DNA of 24,396 nucleotides from RBG-16-66-20 sp036262835 (GTDB lineage Bacteria > Pseudomonadota > Gammaproteobacteria > Burkholderiales > SG8-39), in contig DATAID010000078.1 of the NCBI GenBank assembly GCA_036262835.1, forward strand, positions 1-24,396. Direction: 5' to 3'. The notes beneath the pieces are model-generated. The model had not been told where the DNA came from. It was given only the letters and a program-made list of their open reading frames with translations, and searched no databases. The position numbers were made by a program, and so were the translations under genes. Shown one piece after another: positions 1 to 7,200 of the stretch (its first letter is position 1; the number at the start of each line of letters is the position of its first letter).

Positions 1-344
1 ACCTGTCCGGCTTCGGCCTTCAGGCTCCAGTCGCCATTCCAGATGTCCGATTCGAGGACGTTCGGCCTCAACGAAATCCGGTAGGTGCCCGGCTTCATGG
101 TGACGTTGGTATAGCTCTCAACCGACAGCCGGACGATCTGCTTCCCGTCGATAAGAACGCTTGGACTGTCACTTGTCGAAAGAGTGGAAAACCCCGGCCT
201 GAAAATGTAGACACGCGCGCTCCCTTCAGGCGGCTTCTCGACGCCCCGGAACAATTCCCCTGGCGGCCGCCCTGGGAAATATTTGTTGCTGCAGGACGCC
301 AACAAGACAATGCTCGAAAGCACTATCACATGTGCGATTCGCAC
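1..344 (-). CDS. DUF2846-like lipoprotein (3' end outside window)
   Basis: Reading from a GTG at 344, the first residues form a short hydrophobic signal ending in a lipobox (LLASC, Cys at about residue 18), so the protein is probably lipidated and anchored in the envelope. The mature part carries the pattern ARVYIFRP, then a short turn, VLIDGKQI, and MKPGTYRISL. This is the layout of the DUF2846 family of small beta-rich lipoproteins, whose function is not established. The GTG start gives an in-frame signal peptide and has AGGTG a few bases upstream; a start further in would lose the lipobox. The frame stays open to base 1, so the C-terminus is missing. It follows the next minus-strand gene by 29 bases and shares its low G+C, so the two probably form one transcription unit. 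Confidence 0.72.
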   Translation of the reverse strand, partial: MRIAHVIVLSSIVLLASCSNKYFPGRPPGELFRGVEKPPEGSARVYIFRPGFSTLSTSDSPSVLIDGKQIVRLSVESYTNVTMKPGTYRISLRPNVLESDIWNGDWSLKAEAGQ

Positions 345-373
345 GTAGCACCTAATTCGTGGCGAGAAATAGG

Positions 374-1426
374 TTACTTCTGGTTTATGCACGAAGGGTA
401 AGGAGCCGCCTCATTGGGAATGCGGTCACATATCTTTATCGGGTTCAGTTGCTTTAGCTTGTTCAGCCACTTCTCGCCATCCAGGACGGGACGTTGCGCC
501 GACTGTTGTGCGCGTTCCGCCCACTGAAAGGTGTAGTAATCGGCAGCTCCCTTGACCGCAAGCACAATCGCAATTTCGCTGCGCGGCGACCCAGTCGATA
601 CGGTGCCGCACCCAAACACAGCAACAAAACCGTCATACCCACTTATCTTTAGCGCCCCCAACGGCTGCACCGAAAAGCTCGACGGGCACGCGCGCTGAAA
701 TCCACTGGCGATTTGCTCCACAACCCTCTGTGGAGTTACTGCCTGGTTTGCCGCAAGACCTTTGACGCCAGTCATCGTAATTATTTGCGACCATCTTTCG
801 AGCGCTTCTCCTTCGGGCACATATTCCTGAATGTAGTTTGGGCCGGAATCCTTCGCGAAGGCCGGCTTAAATCCCCGGGGATAGGCAAATGCGACGAGCT
901 GGCTATAAACGGGCGTTACTGTTGTAACCGAATACCCCTGCTTGGCTAAATCGGCAAGCTTGTCGCTCGAATTCTGCTTCTTGTCGGGGACGACCCGCGC
1001 GAGCCTCAGAACAATCGGTTGCTGCTGGGTAAGTGCGACCAACAAATATCCTCTGAACTTGTAGTCCGTCTTCAACGAGTACCCGCAAAAGGCAAACGCC
1101 TTGTTGTGCATGCAGTCCGGGGTAATCACCGAAAGGGCGGATTCGGTGAAAAATCGTCGAACATCGCTCTCACTCGAGACCTTCAACATGCAGTCCGATT
1201 CGCAAGTGACGTCGACCCAGGATCCATCCGATTTCCGATCCTCGACGATCCATTCGCTTCCGCGTTGGGAGACGCGAAAAGACTTTGTTGTGACTTCGCC
1301 CTTCGTATTAACGACGAGATATATGCCTTTGTCTTGCTCGTCTATGGCGAATAACGAGCTGCTAACGCCCAGCAGAAGGAGCGTCGCCATGAGGAATTTT
1401 TGGGGCAGGCCCATGCTGAACATCAT
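374..1426 (-). CDS. secreted protein of unknown function, 350 aa
   Basis: I do not recognise this family. The first 27 residues form a typical Sec signal peptide (hydrophobic core MATLLLLGVSSSLFA), so the product is periplasmic or exported. The mature protein has about eight cysteines, spread as C-x3-C near the start, DCM and FCGY in the middle, and single Cys towards the end, so disulphides are likely. It has no membrane segment after the signal and no motif I can assign. Two adjacent ATG codons (1426 and 1423) sit after GCGAGGGCT, a usable ribosome site; I take the first. Sampled blocks of 60 bases are 47-50% G+C, far below the genes to the right, and the codons are correspondingly AT-rich, which suggests recent acquisition. 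It probably precedes the lipoprotein gene in one unit. Confidence 0.7.
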   Translation of the reverse strand: MMFSMGLPQKFLMATLLLLGVSSSLFAIDEQDKGIYLVVNTKGEVTTKSFRVSQRGSEWIVEDRKSDGSWVDVTCESDCMLKVSSESDVRRFFTESALSVITPDCMHNKAFAFCGYSLKTDYKFRGYLLVALTQQQPIVLRLARVVPDKKQNSSDKLADLAKQGYSVTTVTPVYSQLVAFAYPRGFKPAFAKDSGPNYIQEYVPEGEALERWSQIITMTGVKGLAANQAVTPQRVVEQIASGFQRACPSSFSVQPLGALKISGYDGFVAVFGCGTVSTGSPRSEIAIVLAVKGAADYYTFQWAERAQQSAQRPVLDGEKWLNKLKQLNPIKICDRIPNEAAPYPSCINQK

Positions 1427-1490
1427 AGCCCTCGCCCGGTCATGCTTCGCGGAGCGGAGCCCTTCCGTAAGGAAATCCTGACAAGCAAAC

Positions 1491-1520
1491 CTGGATCCCC
1501 GCGTTCGCGGGGACGACGGG
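1491..1520. repeat. short palindromic dispersed-type repeat
   Basis: The stretch contains CCCCGCG-TT-CGCGGGG (1497-1512), a perfect 7-bp stem, preceded by CTGGAT and followed by ACGACGGGG. The form 'TGGAT-CCCCGC-n-GCGGGG-ACGAC' is a well-known dispersed palindrome in proteobacterial genomes. Only one copy is present here, so its repeat nature is inferred from familiarity. It lies just after the stop of the SDR gene, where it could act as an RNA hairpin or weak terminator, although no T-run follows on the minus strand. Confidence 0.55.
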
Positions 1521-1527
1521 GTGGCGC

Positions 1528-2382
1528 TTAGCGCTGCAGCGGCGGCGTATCGGCTGGGACGAAGAAGTCGGGCTGCAAATTTGACTCTTTCGTCCCGGGC
1601 ACGGCGACGTACTTCGAGAAATCGCGCACCCCCGCCTCGTAGAGCACGAGGTCGTCGATGCAGAAGTTGCCGGTGAAGCTGCGGCTGTCTTTCGTCAGGA
1701 TCGCATGCGCGGCGTCGGCCATGATTTCCGGTGAGCGAGAGCGCGCGAGGAGCGGGTCGCCGCCCAGCATCTTCACCGCGGCGGTCGCGATCGTCGTACG
1801 CGGCCAGAGGGAGTTGGCGGCGATGCCGTCCTTCTTGAATTCTTCTGCCCAGGCGAGCGTGCACAGACTCATGCCGAACTTGGCCATGGTGTAGGCGACG
1901 TGCGGCGCGAACCAGCGCGCCTTCATGTCGAGCGGCGGCGAGAGCGTAAGGATGTGCGGGTTCTGCGCTTTCCTGAGGTGCGGGAGGCACATCTTCCCGG
2001 TGAGGAAGGTGCCGCGCGCGTTGACCTGGTTCATGAGGTCGTAGCGCTTCATGTCGGTGTCGGCCGTGCCGGTGAGCTGGATCGCGCTCGCGTTGTTGAC
2101 GCAGATGTCGATCCCGCCGAAGCGCTCGACCGTCTGCGCGACCGCCTTGGCGACCTGCGCCTCCTCGCGGATATCGCAGAGGAGCGCGAGCGCCTTGCCG
2201 CCGGCGGCCTCGATCTCCTTCGCCGCCGTGTGGATCGTGCCGGGCAGCTTGGGATGCGGCGTATCGGTCTTGGCGGCGATCGCCACGTTGGCGCCGTCCG
2301 CCGCCGCGCGCTTCGCGATCGCAAGGCCGATGCCGCGCGAGGCACCGGTGATGAAGAGCGTTTTCCCCTTGAGGTTCGACAT
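1528..2382 (-). CDS. short-chain dehydrogenase/reductase, HSDL2 / citronellol-dehydrogenase-like
   Basis: This is a classical SDR of 284 residues. The Rossmann cofactor motif TGASRGIG is at residues 12-19, NNAS (the NNAG equivalent) at 96-99, and the catalytic set is Ser148, Tyr164 and Lys168 (YTMAK). The order and the long insert after beta-2 (DTPHPKLPGTIHTAAKEIE) resemble the SDR domain of HSDL2 and bacterial enzymes annotated as citronellol/citronellal dehydrogenase. It should oxidise or reduce an alcohol/ketone, possibly a fatty or terpenoid acyl derivative, with NAD(P). The substrate cannot be read from sequence. It is the last gene of a three-gene minus-strand unit, 12 bases after the small coiled-coil protein. 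The HSDL2 SCP2 sterol-carrier domain is absent. Confidence 0.88.
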   Translation of the reverse strand: MSNLKGKTLFITGASRGIGLAIAKRAAADGANVAIAAKTDTPHPKLPGTIHTAAKEIEAAGGKALALLCDIREEAQVAKAVAQTVERFGGIDICVNNASAIQLTGTADTDMKRYDLMNQVNARGTFLTGKMCLPHLRKAQNPHILTLSPPLDMKARWFAPHVAYTMAKFGMSLCTLAWAEEFKKDGIAANSLWPRTTIATAAVKMLGGDPLLARSRSPEIMADAAHAILTKDSRSFTGNFCIDDLVLYEAGVRDFSKYVAVPGTKESNLQPDFFVPADTPPLQR

Positions 2383-2394
2383 TCGTTCCTTGTC

Positions 2395-2763
2395 CTATCG
2401 AAACCAGGCGATGCCGAGGGCAATGAAACCCACCGCAAGCACGCAGCCGGCGATGAGCAGCACGCGCGTGCGCAGCCGCAGGATTTCGACGGCCTCGATC
2501 AGGCGCTCGTTCTGCTCGGCGAGCGTGGAAAGCAGGTTGGCCGCGGCCTTGAGCTCGTCGTTCTGGCGCGCGAGCTCGCGCTCGAGGGCGGCGATCCGGG
2601 TGTCCGGGTCGGCCGACGCCGGCGCCGGCGGCTGTGCATTCGGCTGCGCGCCGCCGCCCACGAGGCCCCACAGCTTGCGGGCGCCCCGCACCACGGTCGG
2701 CGCGTTCTCGATCACGTCGCGCCACGGAATGACTTTGAACACGCCCATCCAGCTCACGGCCAT
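2395..2763 (-). CDS. small coiled-coil protein with C-terminal membrane anchor
   Basis: The protein has 122 residues and no family I recognise. The N-terminal half holds a Gly/Pro/Ala-rich linker (about residues 35-52). A heptad-like charged stretch (about 54-95, with repeats such as ALERELARQNDELK) predicts a coiled coil. A single hydrophobic segment (about 99-120, LLIAGCVLAVGFIALGIAWF) ends almost at the C-terminus. This is a tail-anchored layout with the coiled coil in the cytoplasm. It is separated by 12 bases from genes on both sides and is therefore probably co-transcribed with them. A later ATG at residue 6 is an alternative start. Confidence 0.72.
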   Translation of the reverse strand: MAVSWMGVFKVIPWRDVIENAPTVVRGARKLWGLVGGGAQPNAQPPAPASADPDTRIAALERELARQNDELKAAANLLSTLAEQNERLIEAVEILRLRTRVLLIAGCVLAVGFIALGIAWFR

Positions 2764-2775
2764 GACCTCTCCCGA

Positions 2776-3210
2776 TCAGCCCAAGGTGAGTTCGACCGCC
2801 CAGGCGGACAAAAGCTTCGCGCTGTCGAAAAGCGCGCCGCGCGCGCTATAGCGCCTGTCCTCGCGCCGCACGATGGTGTCCTGGCCGCGATAGCGCCCGG
2901 TCGCCGACTCGTAGGCCGAGAGGATCGCGTCGTCGACGACGAGAAAGCGCCCACGCAGCGAGCCGAGCGAGGCGCTGGAAGAGGTCCACGAGGTCGCGAA
3001 ATTGCCGTCGGCGAAGGGCTGGATCTCGTACAGGGTCTTGTGCTCGGCGGGCTTGGCGACGCGGGTGCGCAGCGTGCCTTCGTAGATCCACTTATCGGGG
3101 TAGTGGCGAATCTGCGCCGTGCCTTCCACCGCGATGCGGTGGCCGAGACCGTCGAGAAACTCCCCCTCGACCCGCCACAGGCCCTCGCGAAAGAGGAACG
3201 TGTGCCCCAT
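2776..3210 (-). CDS. small beta-rich (calycin-like) hypothetical protein
   Basis: About 144 residues, dominated by alternating polar/hydrophobic strands with short turns (for example VEGEFLDGLG, WIYEGTLRTRV, LRGRFLVVDD). This resembles small lipocalin/calycin-type barrels, but I cannot name the family. There is no signal peptide, membrane segment or cysteine. An in-frame TTG at 3219 would add three residues; I prefer the ATG at 3210. No clear ribosome site precedes either. A TATATT box on the minus strand (3222-3217) lies just upstream, so a very short or absent leader is possible. It is the first gene of a unit with the coiled-coil protein and the SDR, and diverges from the acyl-CoA synthetase. 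Confidence 0.68.
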   Translation of the reverse strand: MGHTFLFREGLWRVEGEFLDGLGHRIAVEGTAQIRHYPDKWIYEGTLRTRVAKPAEHKTLYEIQPFADGNFATSWTSSSASLGSLRGRFLVVDDAILSAYESATGRYRGQDTIVRREDRRYSARGALFDSAKLLSAWAVELTLG

Positions 3211-3216
3211 TGGGCG

Positions 3217-3239
3217 CAATATACTTCGCGGCCAAGGAG
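3217..3239. promoter_or_regulatory. divergent start region: -10-like box and strong ribosome site
   Basis: Between the two divergent genes, TATACT (3220-3225) matches the plus-strand -10 consensus at five of six positions, and TATATT on the minus strand (3222-3217) does the same in the other direction. No good -35 element is visible for either. AAGGAG at 3234-3239 is a strong Shine-Dalgarno and ends 9 bases before the TTG at 3249; this decides the synthetase start. Confidence 0.4.
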
Positions 3240-3248
3240 AGCTGTTTT

Positions 3249-4805
3249 TTGAAGGAAAGAGCCCATTTCCGCCACTGGCCGCCCGGCCTGCCCCGCTCGC
3301 TGCGGGCGCCGGAGATCACGCTCACGCAAGCGTTCGAGGCCTCGGCCCGGAAGCATCCGGACAAGGTTGCGGCGGTTTTTGAAGATGTTTCTTTAACTTA
3401 TTCCGAGTTAAAGGCAAGGACAGAACGGCTCGCAGCACATCTTCAGCACGCTTGCGGGGTCAAGCCGGGCGATCGAGTGCTGCTCGACATGCAGAACGGC
3501 ATCGACTTCGTGGTCGCCTGCCTCGCGATTCTTCGCGCCGATGCGGTCGTCGTTCCGGTCAGCCCGATGAACGTCGCCTCCGAGCTTGCGCACTATCTCG
3601 AGGACAGCGACGCGAGGGTGGCGATCGCGGAGGACGATCTGGCGAAACGGTTTGAAGGGTTGGCTGTGGATCATGTCGTCATCCCCGGAACGGAGAAGCG
3701 ACATGAAATAAAACCGGGCACGGCGAAACCGAACGACCTCTGCATCATGCCCTACACCTCGGGCAGCACGGGCAACCCTAAAGGCTGCATGCACACGCAC
3801 GCGACCGTCCTTCACAACGTGGTCGGCGCCTGCGCCTGGAAGAACATCACCGAGAAGACCGTCGCGCTCGCGACCGCGCCTTTCTTCCACGTCACCGGAC
3901 TCATCCACAGCTTTCTTTCGACCGTCTACGCCGGCGGCACGATGGTGATCCAGCGCCGCTGGGATCCGCATGCGGCGGCGATCCTGGTCGAGCGGCACCG
4001 CTGCACGCACTGGGACAACGTGCCGACGATGGTGGTGGACCTGCTCTCGCACCCCGAGGCGATGAAGCACGACGTGTCCTCGCTGCAGTTCATCTTCGGC
4101 GGCGGCGCGGCGATGCCGGAGGCAATCGCGCAGAAGCTCTTCGAGGTGTGCGGGGTTCGCTACATCGAGGGCTACGGCATGACCGAGACCATCTCCCAGA
4201 CGCATGTGAACCCGCCGCAGAATCCGAAGAAGCAATGCCTGGGGATTCCGACCTTCGATACGGAGTCCCTTGTGGTTGATCCAGAGTCTTTTTCTCCTGT
4301 AAAACCCGGAGAACAGGGCGAGATCGTCGTCCGCGGGCCCCAGCTCCTCACCGGCTACTGGAAAAATGAGAAATCTTTCCGGGATTCGTGGTGCGAGGTC
4401 GAAGGAAAATCGTTCTTTCGCACGGGCGACCTCGGGCGGATCGACGAGGACGGTTATTTCTATATATCCGACCGGCTGAAGCGCATGATCAACGCGGCGG
4501 GCTTCAAGGTGTGGCCCGCCGAGGTCGAGGCGACCATGTACCGTCACCCGGCGATCAAGGAATGCTGCATCATTGCGTCTCCGGACGAGCGCCGCGGCGA
4601 GACCGTGAAGCTGGTGGCGGTCCTGAAGGAAGAATTTTCGTCCGTCACGGGAGAGGAAATACTCAGTTGGTCGAAAACCCAGATGGCCGCCTATAAAGCC
4701 CCCCGCCTCGTCGAGTTCACCGACGCCCTGCCCCGCACCGCCTCGGGCAAGCTGATGTGGCGCGCGCTGCAGGAGCGAGAGTTCGCGCGCGAGTTTCGCC
4801 GGTGA
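3249..4805 (+). CDS. acyl-CoA synthetase (AMP-dependent, ANL superfamily)
   Basis: A 518-residue adenylate-forming ligase that activates a carboxylic acid to its CoA thioester through an acyl-AMP. The P-loop A3 YTSGSTGNPKG lies at residues 169-179, A5 YGMTET at 309-314, A7 RTGDLG at 391-396, the hinge region SDRLKRMINAAGF at about 407-419, and the catalytic A10 lysine at 501 in ASGKL. All are intact. Length fits medium/long-chain fatty acyl-CoA ligases; the chain specificity is not readable. I start at the TTG at 3249 because AAGGAG sits 9 bases before it. A TTG at 3210 in the same frame would overlap the divergent gene's start and lacks a ribosome site. The stop overlaps the phosphatase start (GTGA). 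Several internal patches, such as 3381-3420 at 35% G+C, contrast with the surrounding gene. Confidence 0.9.
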   Translation: MKERAHFRHWPPGLPRSLRAPEITLTQAFEASARKHPDKVAAVFEDVSLTYSELKARTERLAAHLQHACGVKPGDRVLLDMQNGIDFVVACLAILRADAVVVPVSPMNVASELAHYLEDSDARVAIAEDDLAKRFEGLAVDHVVIPGTEKRHEIKPGTAKPNDLCIMPYTSGSTGNPKGCMHTHATVLHNVVGACAWKNITEKTVALATAPFFHVTGLIHSFLSTVYAGGTMVIQRRWDPHAAAILVERHRCTHWDNVPTMVVDLLSHPEAMKHDVSSLQFIFGGGAAMPEAIAQKLFEVCGVRYIEGYGMTETISQTHVNPPQNPKKQCLGIPTFDTESLVVDPESFSPVKPGEQGEIVVRGPQLLTGYWKNEKSFRDSWCEVEGKSFFRTGDLGRIDEDGYFYISDRLKRMINAAGFKVWPAEVEATMYRHPAIKECCIIASPDERRGETVKLVAVLKEEFSSVTGEEILSWSKTQMAAYKAPRLVEFTDALPRTASGKLMWRALQEREFAREFRR

Positions 4806-5545
4806 AGATCGAAGCCGCCGGCATCACGCACAAGGGCACGGTCCGCGACAACAACGAGGACTGCATCGCGATCGGCTTCTGGGTCTCGCAGGAGACGCTC
4901 GAGGCCGCCAAGCAGTTCGACCATGAGCTCGACCTGCCTTTCGCCTGCGTCGTCGCCGACGGCATGGGCGGCCATAACGACGGCGAGCAGGCGAGCCTGC
5001 TCGTGGCGAAGAACCTCGCGCGCCGCCTCGCCCTGACGGGCCCGGACAGGATCGACGTGCAGATGCGCGCGGTGAATGCGGAACTCTTCGCGCTCGTGGG
5101 CGAGAAGCCCGAGCTCGCCGGCATGGGCTCGACCGCGGTGGGACTCACCGCGAACGGCGCGCGCCTCGGCATCTTCAACGTCGGCGACAGCCGCGCCTAC
5201 AAGCTCGGCGACAAGGGCCTGATGCAGCTCTCCGTGGACGACGTCCTCGGCGCGGCCGGCTGGAAGGCGGGCGCTGGCGCCGAGCGCAGCACCAAGCTCC
5301 TGCAATGCTTCGGCGGGCGCACGACGTTTTCCGACATCCAGCCGCACGTGCACGTCGAGCCCTGCGTGGCCGGGAGCACCTACCTCCTCTGCTGCGACGG
5401 CCTGTACGAGACGCTGCCCGAGGACGAAATGGCCGGCCTCATCGGCGCGGACCTGCAAAAATCGGCCGAGGCGCTGCTCAAGGCGGCCTTGGAGAAAAAA
5501 GCCCGCGACAACGTGACGGTCGCCCTGATACGTATCTCGGCATGA
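4802..5545 (+). CDS. PP2C-type Ser/Thr protein phosphatase
   Basis: A 247-residue PPM/PP2C phosphatase. Metal-binding motifs are RDNNED at residues 15-20, VADGMGGH at 51-58 (Asp53), CDG at 198-200 (Asp199) and DNVT at 236-239 (Asp236). The strands GSTAVGL and NVGDSRAYKL, typical of the family, also lie in order. The central part is short and the usual DHS element is not evident (here QLSVDDVLGAAGW), so substrate handling may differ. It starts at GTG 4802, which shares bases with the synthetase TGA (4803-4805), and its own TGA overlaps the kinase ATG at 5542. The tight coupling to a kinase gene strongly suggests an antagonistic pair: this enzyme would remove phosphates the kinase adds. It has no signal peptide or membrane segment, so it is cytoplasmic. 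Confidence 0.9.
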   Translation: MKIEAAGITHKGTVRDNNEDCIAIGFWVSQETLEAAKQFDHELDLPFACVVADGMGGHNDGEQASLLVAKNLARRLALTGPDRIDVQMRAVNAELFALVGEKPELAGMGSTAVGLTANGARLGIFNVGDSRAYKLGDKGLMQLSVDDVLGAAGWKAGAGAERSTKLLQCFGGRTTFSDIQPHVHVEPCVAGSTYLLCCDGLYETLPEDEMAGLIGADLQKSAEALLKAALEKKARDNVTVALIRISA

Positions 5546-6594
5546 GCGAAGAGCTGAAGTCCCTCGGCCGCTACGAGATCAAGGGCGTGCTCGGCAAGGG
5601 CGCCATGGGCCTCGTCTACGACGGCCACGACCCCAACCTCGATCGCCGGGTCGCGATCAAGACCATCCTCACCCGGCAGCTCGAGGCCAAGGAGCAGAAG
5701 GAAGTGGCGATGCGCTTCGAGCGCGAGGTGATGGCGGTCGCGCGCCTGAACCACCGCAACATCGTGCAGGTGTACGACTTCGGCTCCGAGAGCGATCTCG
5801 CCTACATCGTGATGGAGTTCATCCAGGGGCGCGAGCTCGAGAGCTACTTCAAGAAGGGCGAGCGCTTCGACATGAAGAACCTGCTGCGCCTGCAGATCGA
5901 GCTGCTCGATGCGCTCGATTTTGCGCACGAGGCGGGCATCATCCACCGCGACGTGAAGCCCGCCAACATCATGATCGACGCGGGCGGGCACGCGAAGCTC
6001 ACCGACTTCGGCGTCGCGCGCATGACCGACGGGCCGACGGGCGAGGCCACGCGCATGGGCAAGCAGATCGGCACGCCCTCCTACATGTCGCCCGAGCAGA
6101 TCCAGGGCGTCCCGCTCGACCGCCGCAGCGACGTGTTCTCGGCGGGCATCATCTTTTACCAGTTCCTCACCGGCAAGAAGCCCTTCGAGTCCGGCAGCCA
6201 GTTCGGCCTGCAGGCGAAGATCGTGCAGGAGCATCCGGTCTGGCCCTCCGCGCTCGTGCAGGTGCCGCCCGAGTTCGACCGCGTGATGGCGCGCGCGCTC
6301 GCCAAGGAGCCCGACCAGCGCTATGGGACGGCCGGCAAGTTCGCCGCCGCCCTGAAGCGCCTCCTCGAGGGCAAGGCGCCCGAGGAGCCGGGCGAGGCGC
6401 CGATCGCCGTGCCGGGCGTCGCCGCCGCGGAGGCGAACGACGGATCGGGCAGCGAGGCCGACGTTGAATTCTGGAACGACGTGAAGGACTCGACCGACCC
6501 CGACGAGATCGAGCTCTATCTGGAGCAGTTCTCGCACGGCAAATTCGCGGCCGAGGCCCGCAAGAAGCTCGCCGCGCTCAAGGCGGGCGGCTAG
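5542..6594 (+). CDS. Hanks-type Ser/Thr protein kinase, soluble
   Basis: A complete eukaryotic-like kinase domain fills about residues 11-285. The glycine loop GKGAMG is at 18-23, VAIK with the ATP lysine at 40, the helix-C Glu at 62, HRDVKPAN with catalytic Asp137, DFG at 155-157, and SPE at 183-185. Unlike PknB-type sensors it has no transmembrane segment or PASTA repeats. A Pro/Ala-rich linker leads to a C-terminal motif at about 310-343: FW, then SxDPxxxxxYLxxFxxGxxAxxA. I know this motif as a short helical unit found in various bacterial multi-domain proteins. The ATG at 5542 overlaps the phosphatase stop. Its stop (6592-6594) shares one base with the next GTG. Its targets may include the enzymes encoded around it, but that is inference. 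Confidence 0.93.
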   Translation: MSEELKSLGRYEIKGVLGKGAMGLVYDGHDPNLDRRVAIKTILTRQLEAKEQKEVAMRFEREVMAVARLNHRNIVQVYDFGSESDLAYIVMEFIQGRELESYFKKGERFDMKNLLRLQIELLDALDFAHEAGIIHRDVKPANIMIDAGGHAKLTDFGVARMTDGPTGEATRMGKQIGTPSYMSPEQIQGVPLDRRSDVFSAGIIFYQFLTGKKPFESGSQFGLQAKIVQEHPVWPSALVQVPPEFDRVMARALAKEPDQRYGTAGKFAAALKRLLEGKAPEEPGEAPIAVPGVAAAEANDGSGSEADVEFWNDVKDSTDPDEIELYLEQFSHGKFAAEARKKLAALKAGG

Positions 6595-7190
6595 TGGCGG
6601 AGCTGGAAAACACGGTGCTGCAGCCCGGCCAGCCCTGGGGACGCAAGCTCTCGAAGGGCGAGCGGCTCCGGATCGTCGATCTCGAGGGCAAGCAGGCGGT
6701 CGATTTCCTCTGCTTCGACGCGGCGGACCCGAGCGATCGCTACAACGCCGCCAACACGCTCAAGCTGAACGCCAGGCTCTTCGTCGAGAAGGGCTCGATC
6801 CTCGTCTCCGAGCAGGCGAAGACGCTCTTCACCGTGATCGAGGACACCTGCGGCAAGCACGACACGATCGGCGGCTGCTGCAGCGCGCCGATGAACCTGC
6901 TCCGCTACTCGAAGCCCGGCACGCACAACTGCCGGGACACGTTCATCGCCGCGCTCAAGCCCTTCGGCCTCGATGCGCGCGACGTCGTCGCCAACGTCAA
7001 CTTCTTCATGTACGTGCCGGTGAAGCCGGACGGCCACACCGCGATCACCGAGGGCAGCTCGAAGCCCGGCGACTACGTCGAGCTGCGCGCCGAGCGCGAC
7101 GTCATCGCGGTGATCTCCAACTGCGCGCAGATCTACAACCCCTGCAACGGCTTCAATCCGACACCGGTCCGCATCATCGTGTCGAAGTAA
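6594..7190 (+). CDS. DUF1989 (urea carboxylase-associated) family protein
   Basis: A 198-residue member of the DUF1989 family, which includes the urea amidolyase-associated proteins UAAP1/UAAP2. The family hallmark DTCGKHDTIGGCCSAP is at about residues 85-99, with further Cys at 113, 177 and 184. The cluster of Cys and His (86, 89, 95, 96) looks like a metal site. The family is linked to carboxyguanidine/urea degradation in other genomes, but no urea carboxylase or allophanate hydrolase is present here, so the role is open. The start is the GTG at 6594, whose first base is the last base of the kinase TAG, indicating translational coupling. A 10-base gap leads to the glutathione transferase. 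Confidence 0.87.
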   Translation: MAELENTVLQPGQPWGRKLSKGERLRIVDLEGKQAVDFLCFDAADPSDRYNAANTLKLNARLFVEKGSILVSEQAKTLFTVIEDTCGKHDTIGGCCSAPMNLLRYSKPGTHNCRDTFIAALKPFGLDARDVVANVNFFMYVPVKPDGHTAITEGSSKPGDYVELRAERDVIAVISNCAQIYNPCNGFNPTPVRIIVSK

Positions 7191-7200
7191 GGAAGATTCC

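Noticed and set aside
374..2725. A single 783-residue protein reading through the secreted protein and the SDR region
   Set aside because: The part right of 1426 is out of frame with the SDR and has shadow-like composition; the real product begins at ATG 1426 with a signal peptide.
3210..3248. TTG at 3210 as the start of the first acyl-CoA synthetase
   Set aside because: It has no ribosome site and overlaps the divergent gene's start, while AAGGAG lies 9 bases before the TTG at 3249.
5380..6537. Open frame antisense to the kinase
   Set aside because: No family features; the kinase on the plus strand has all catalytic motifs.
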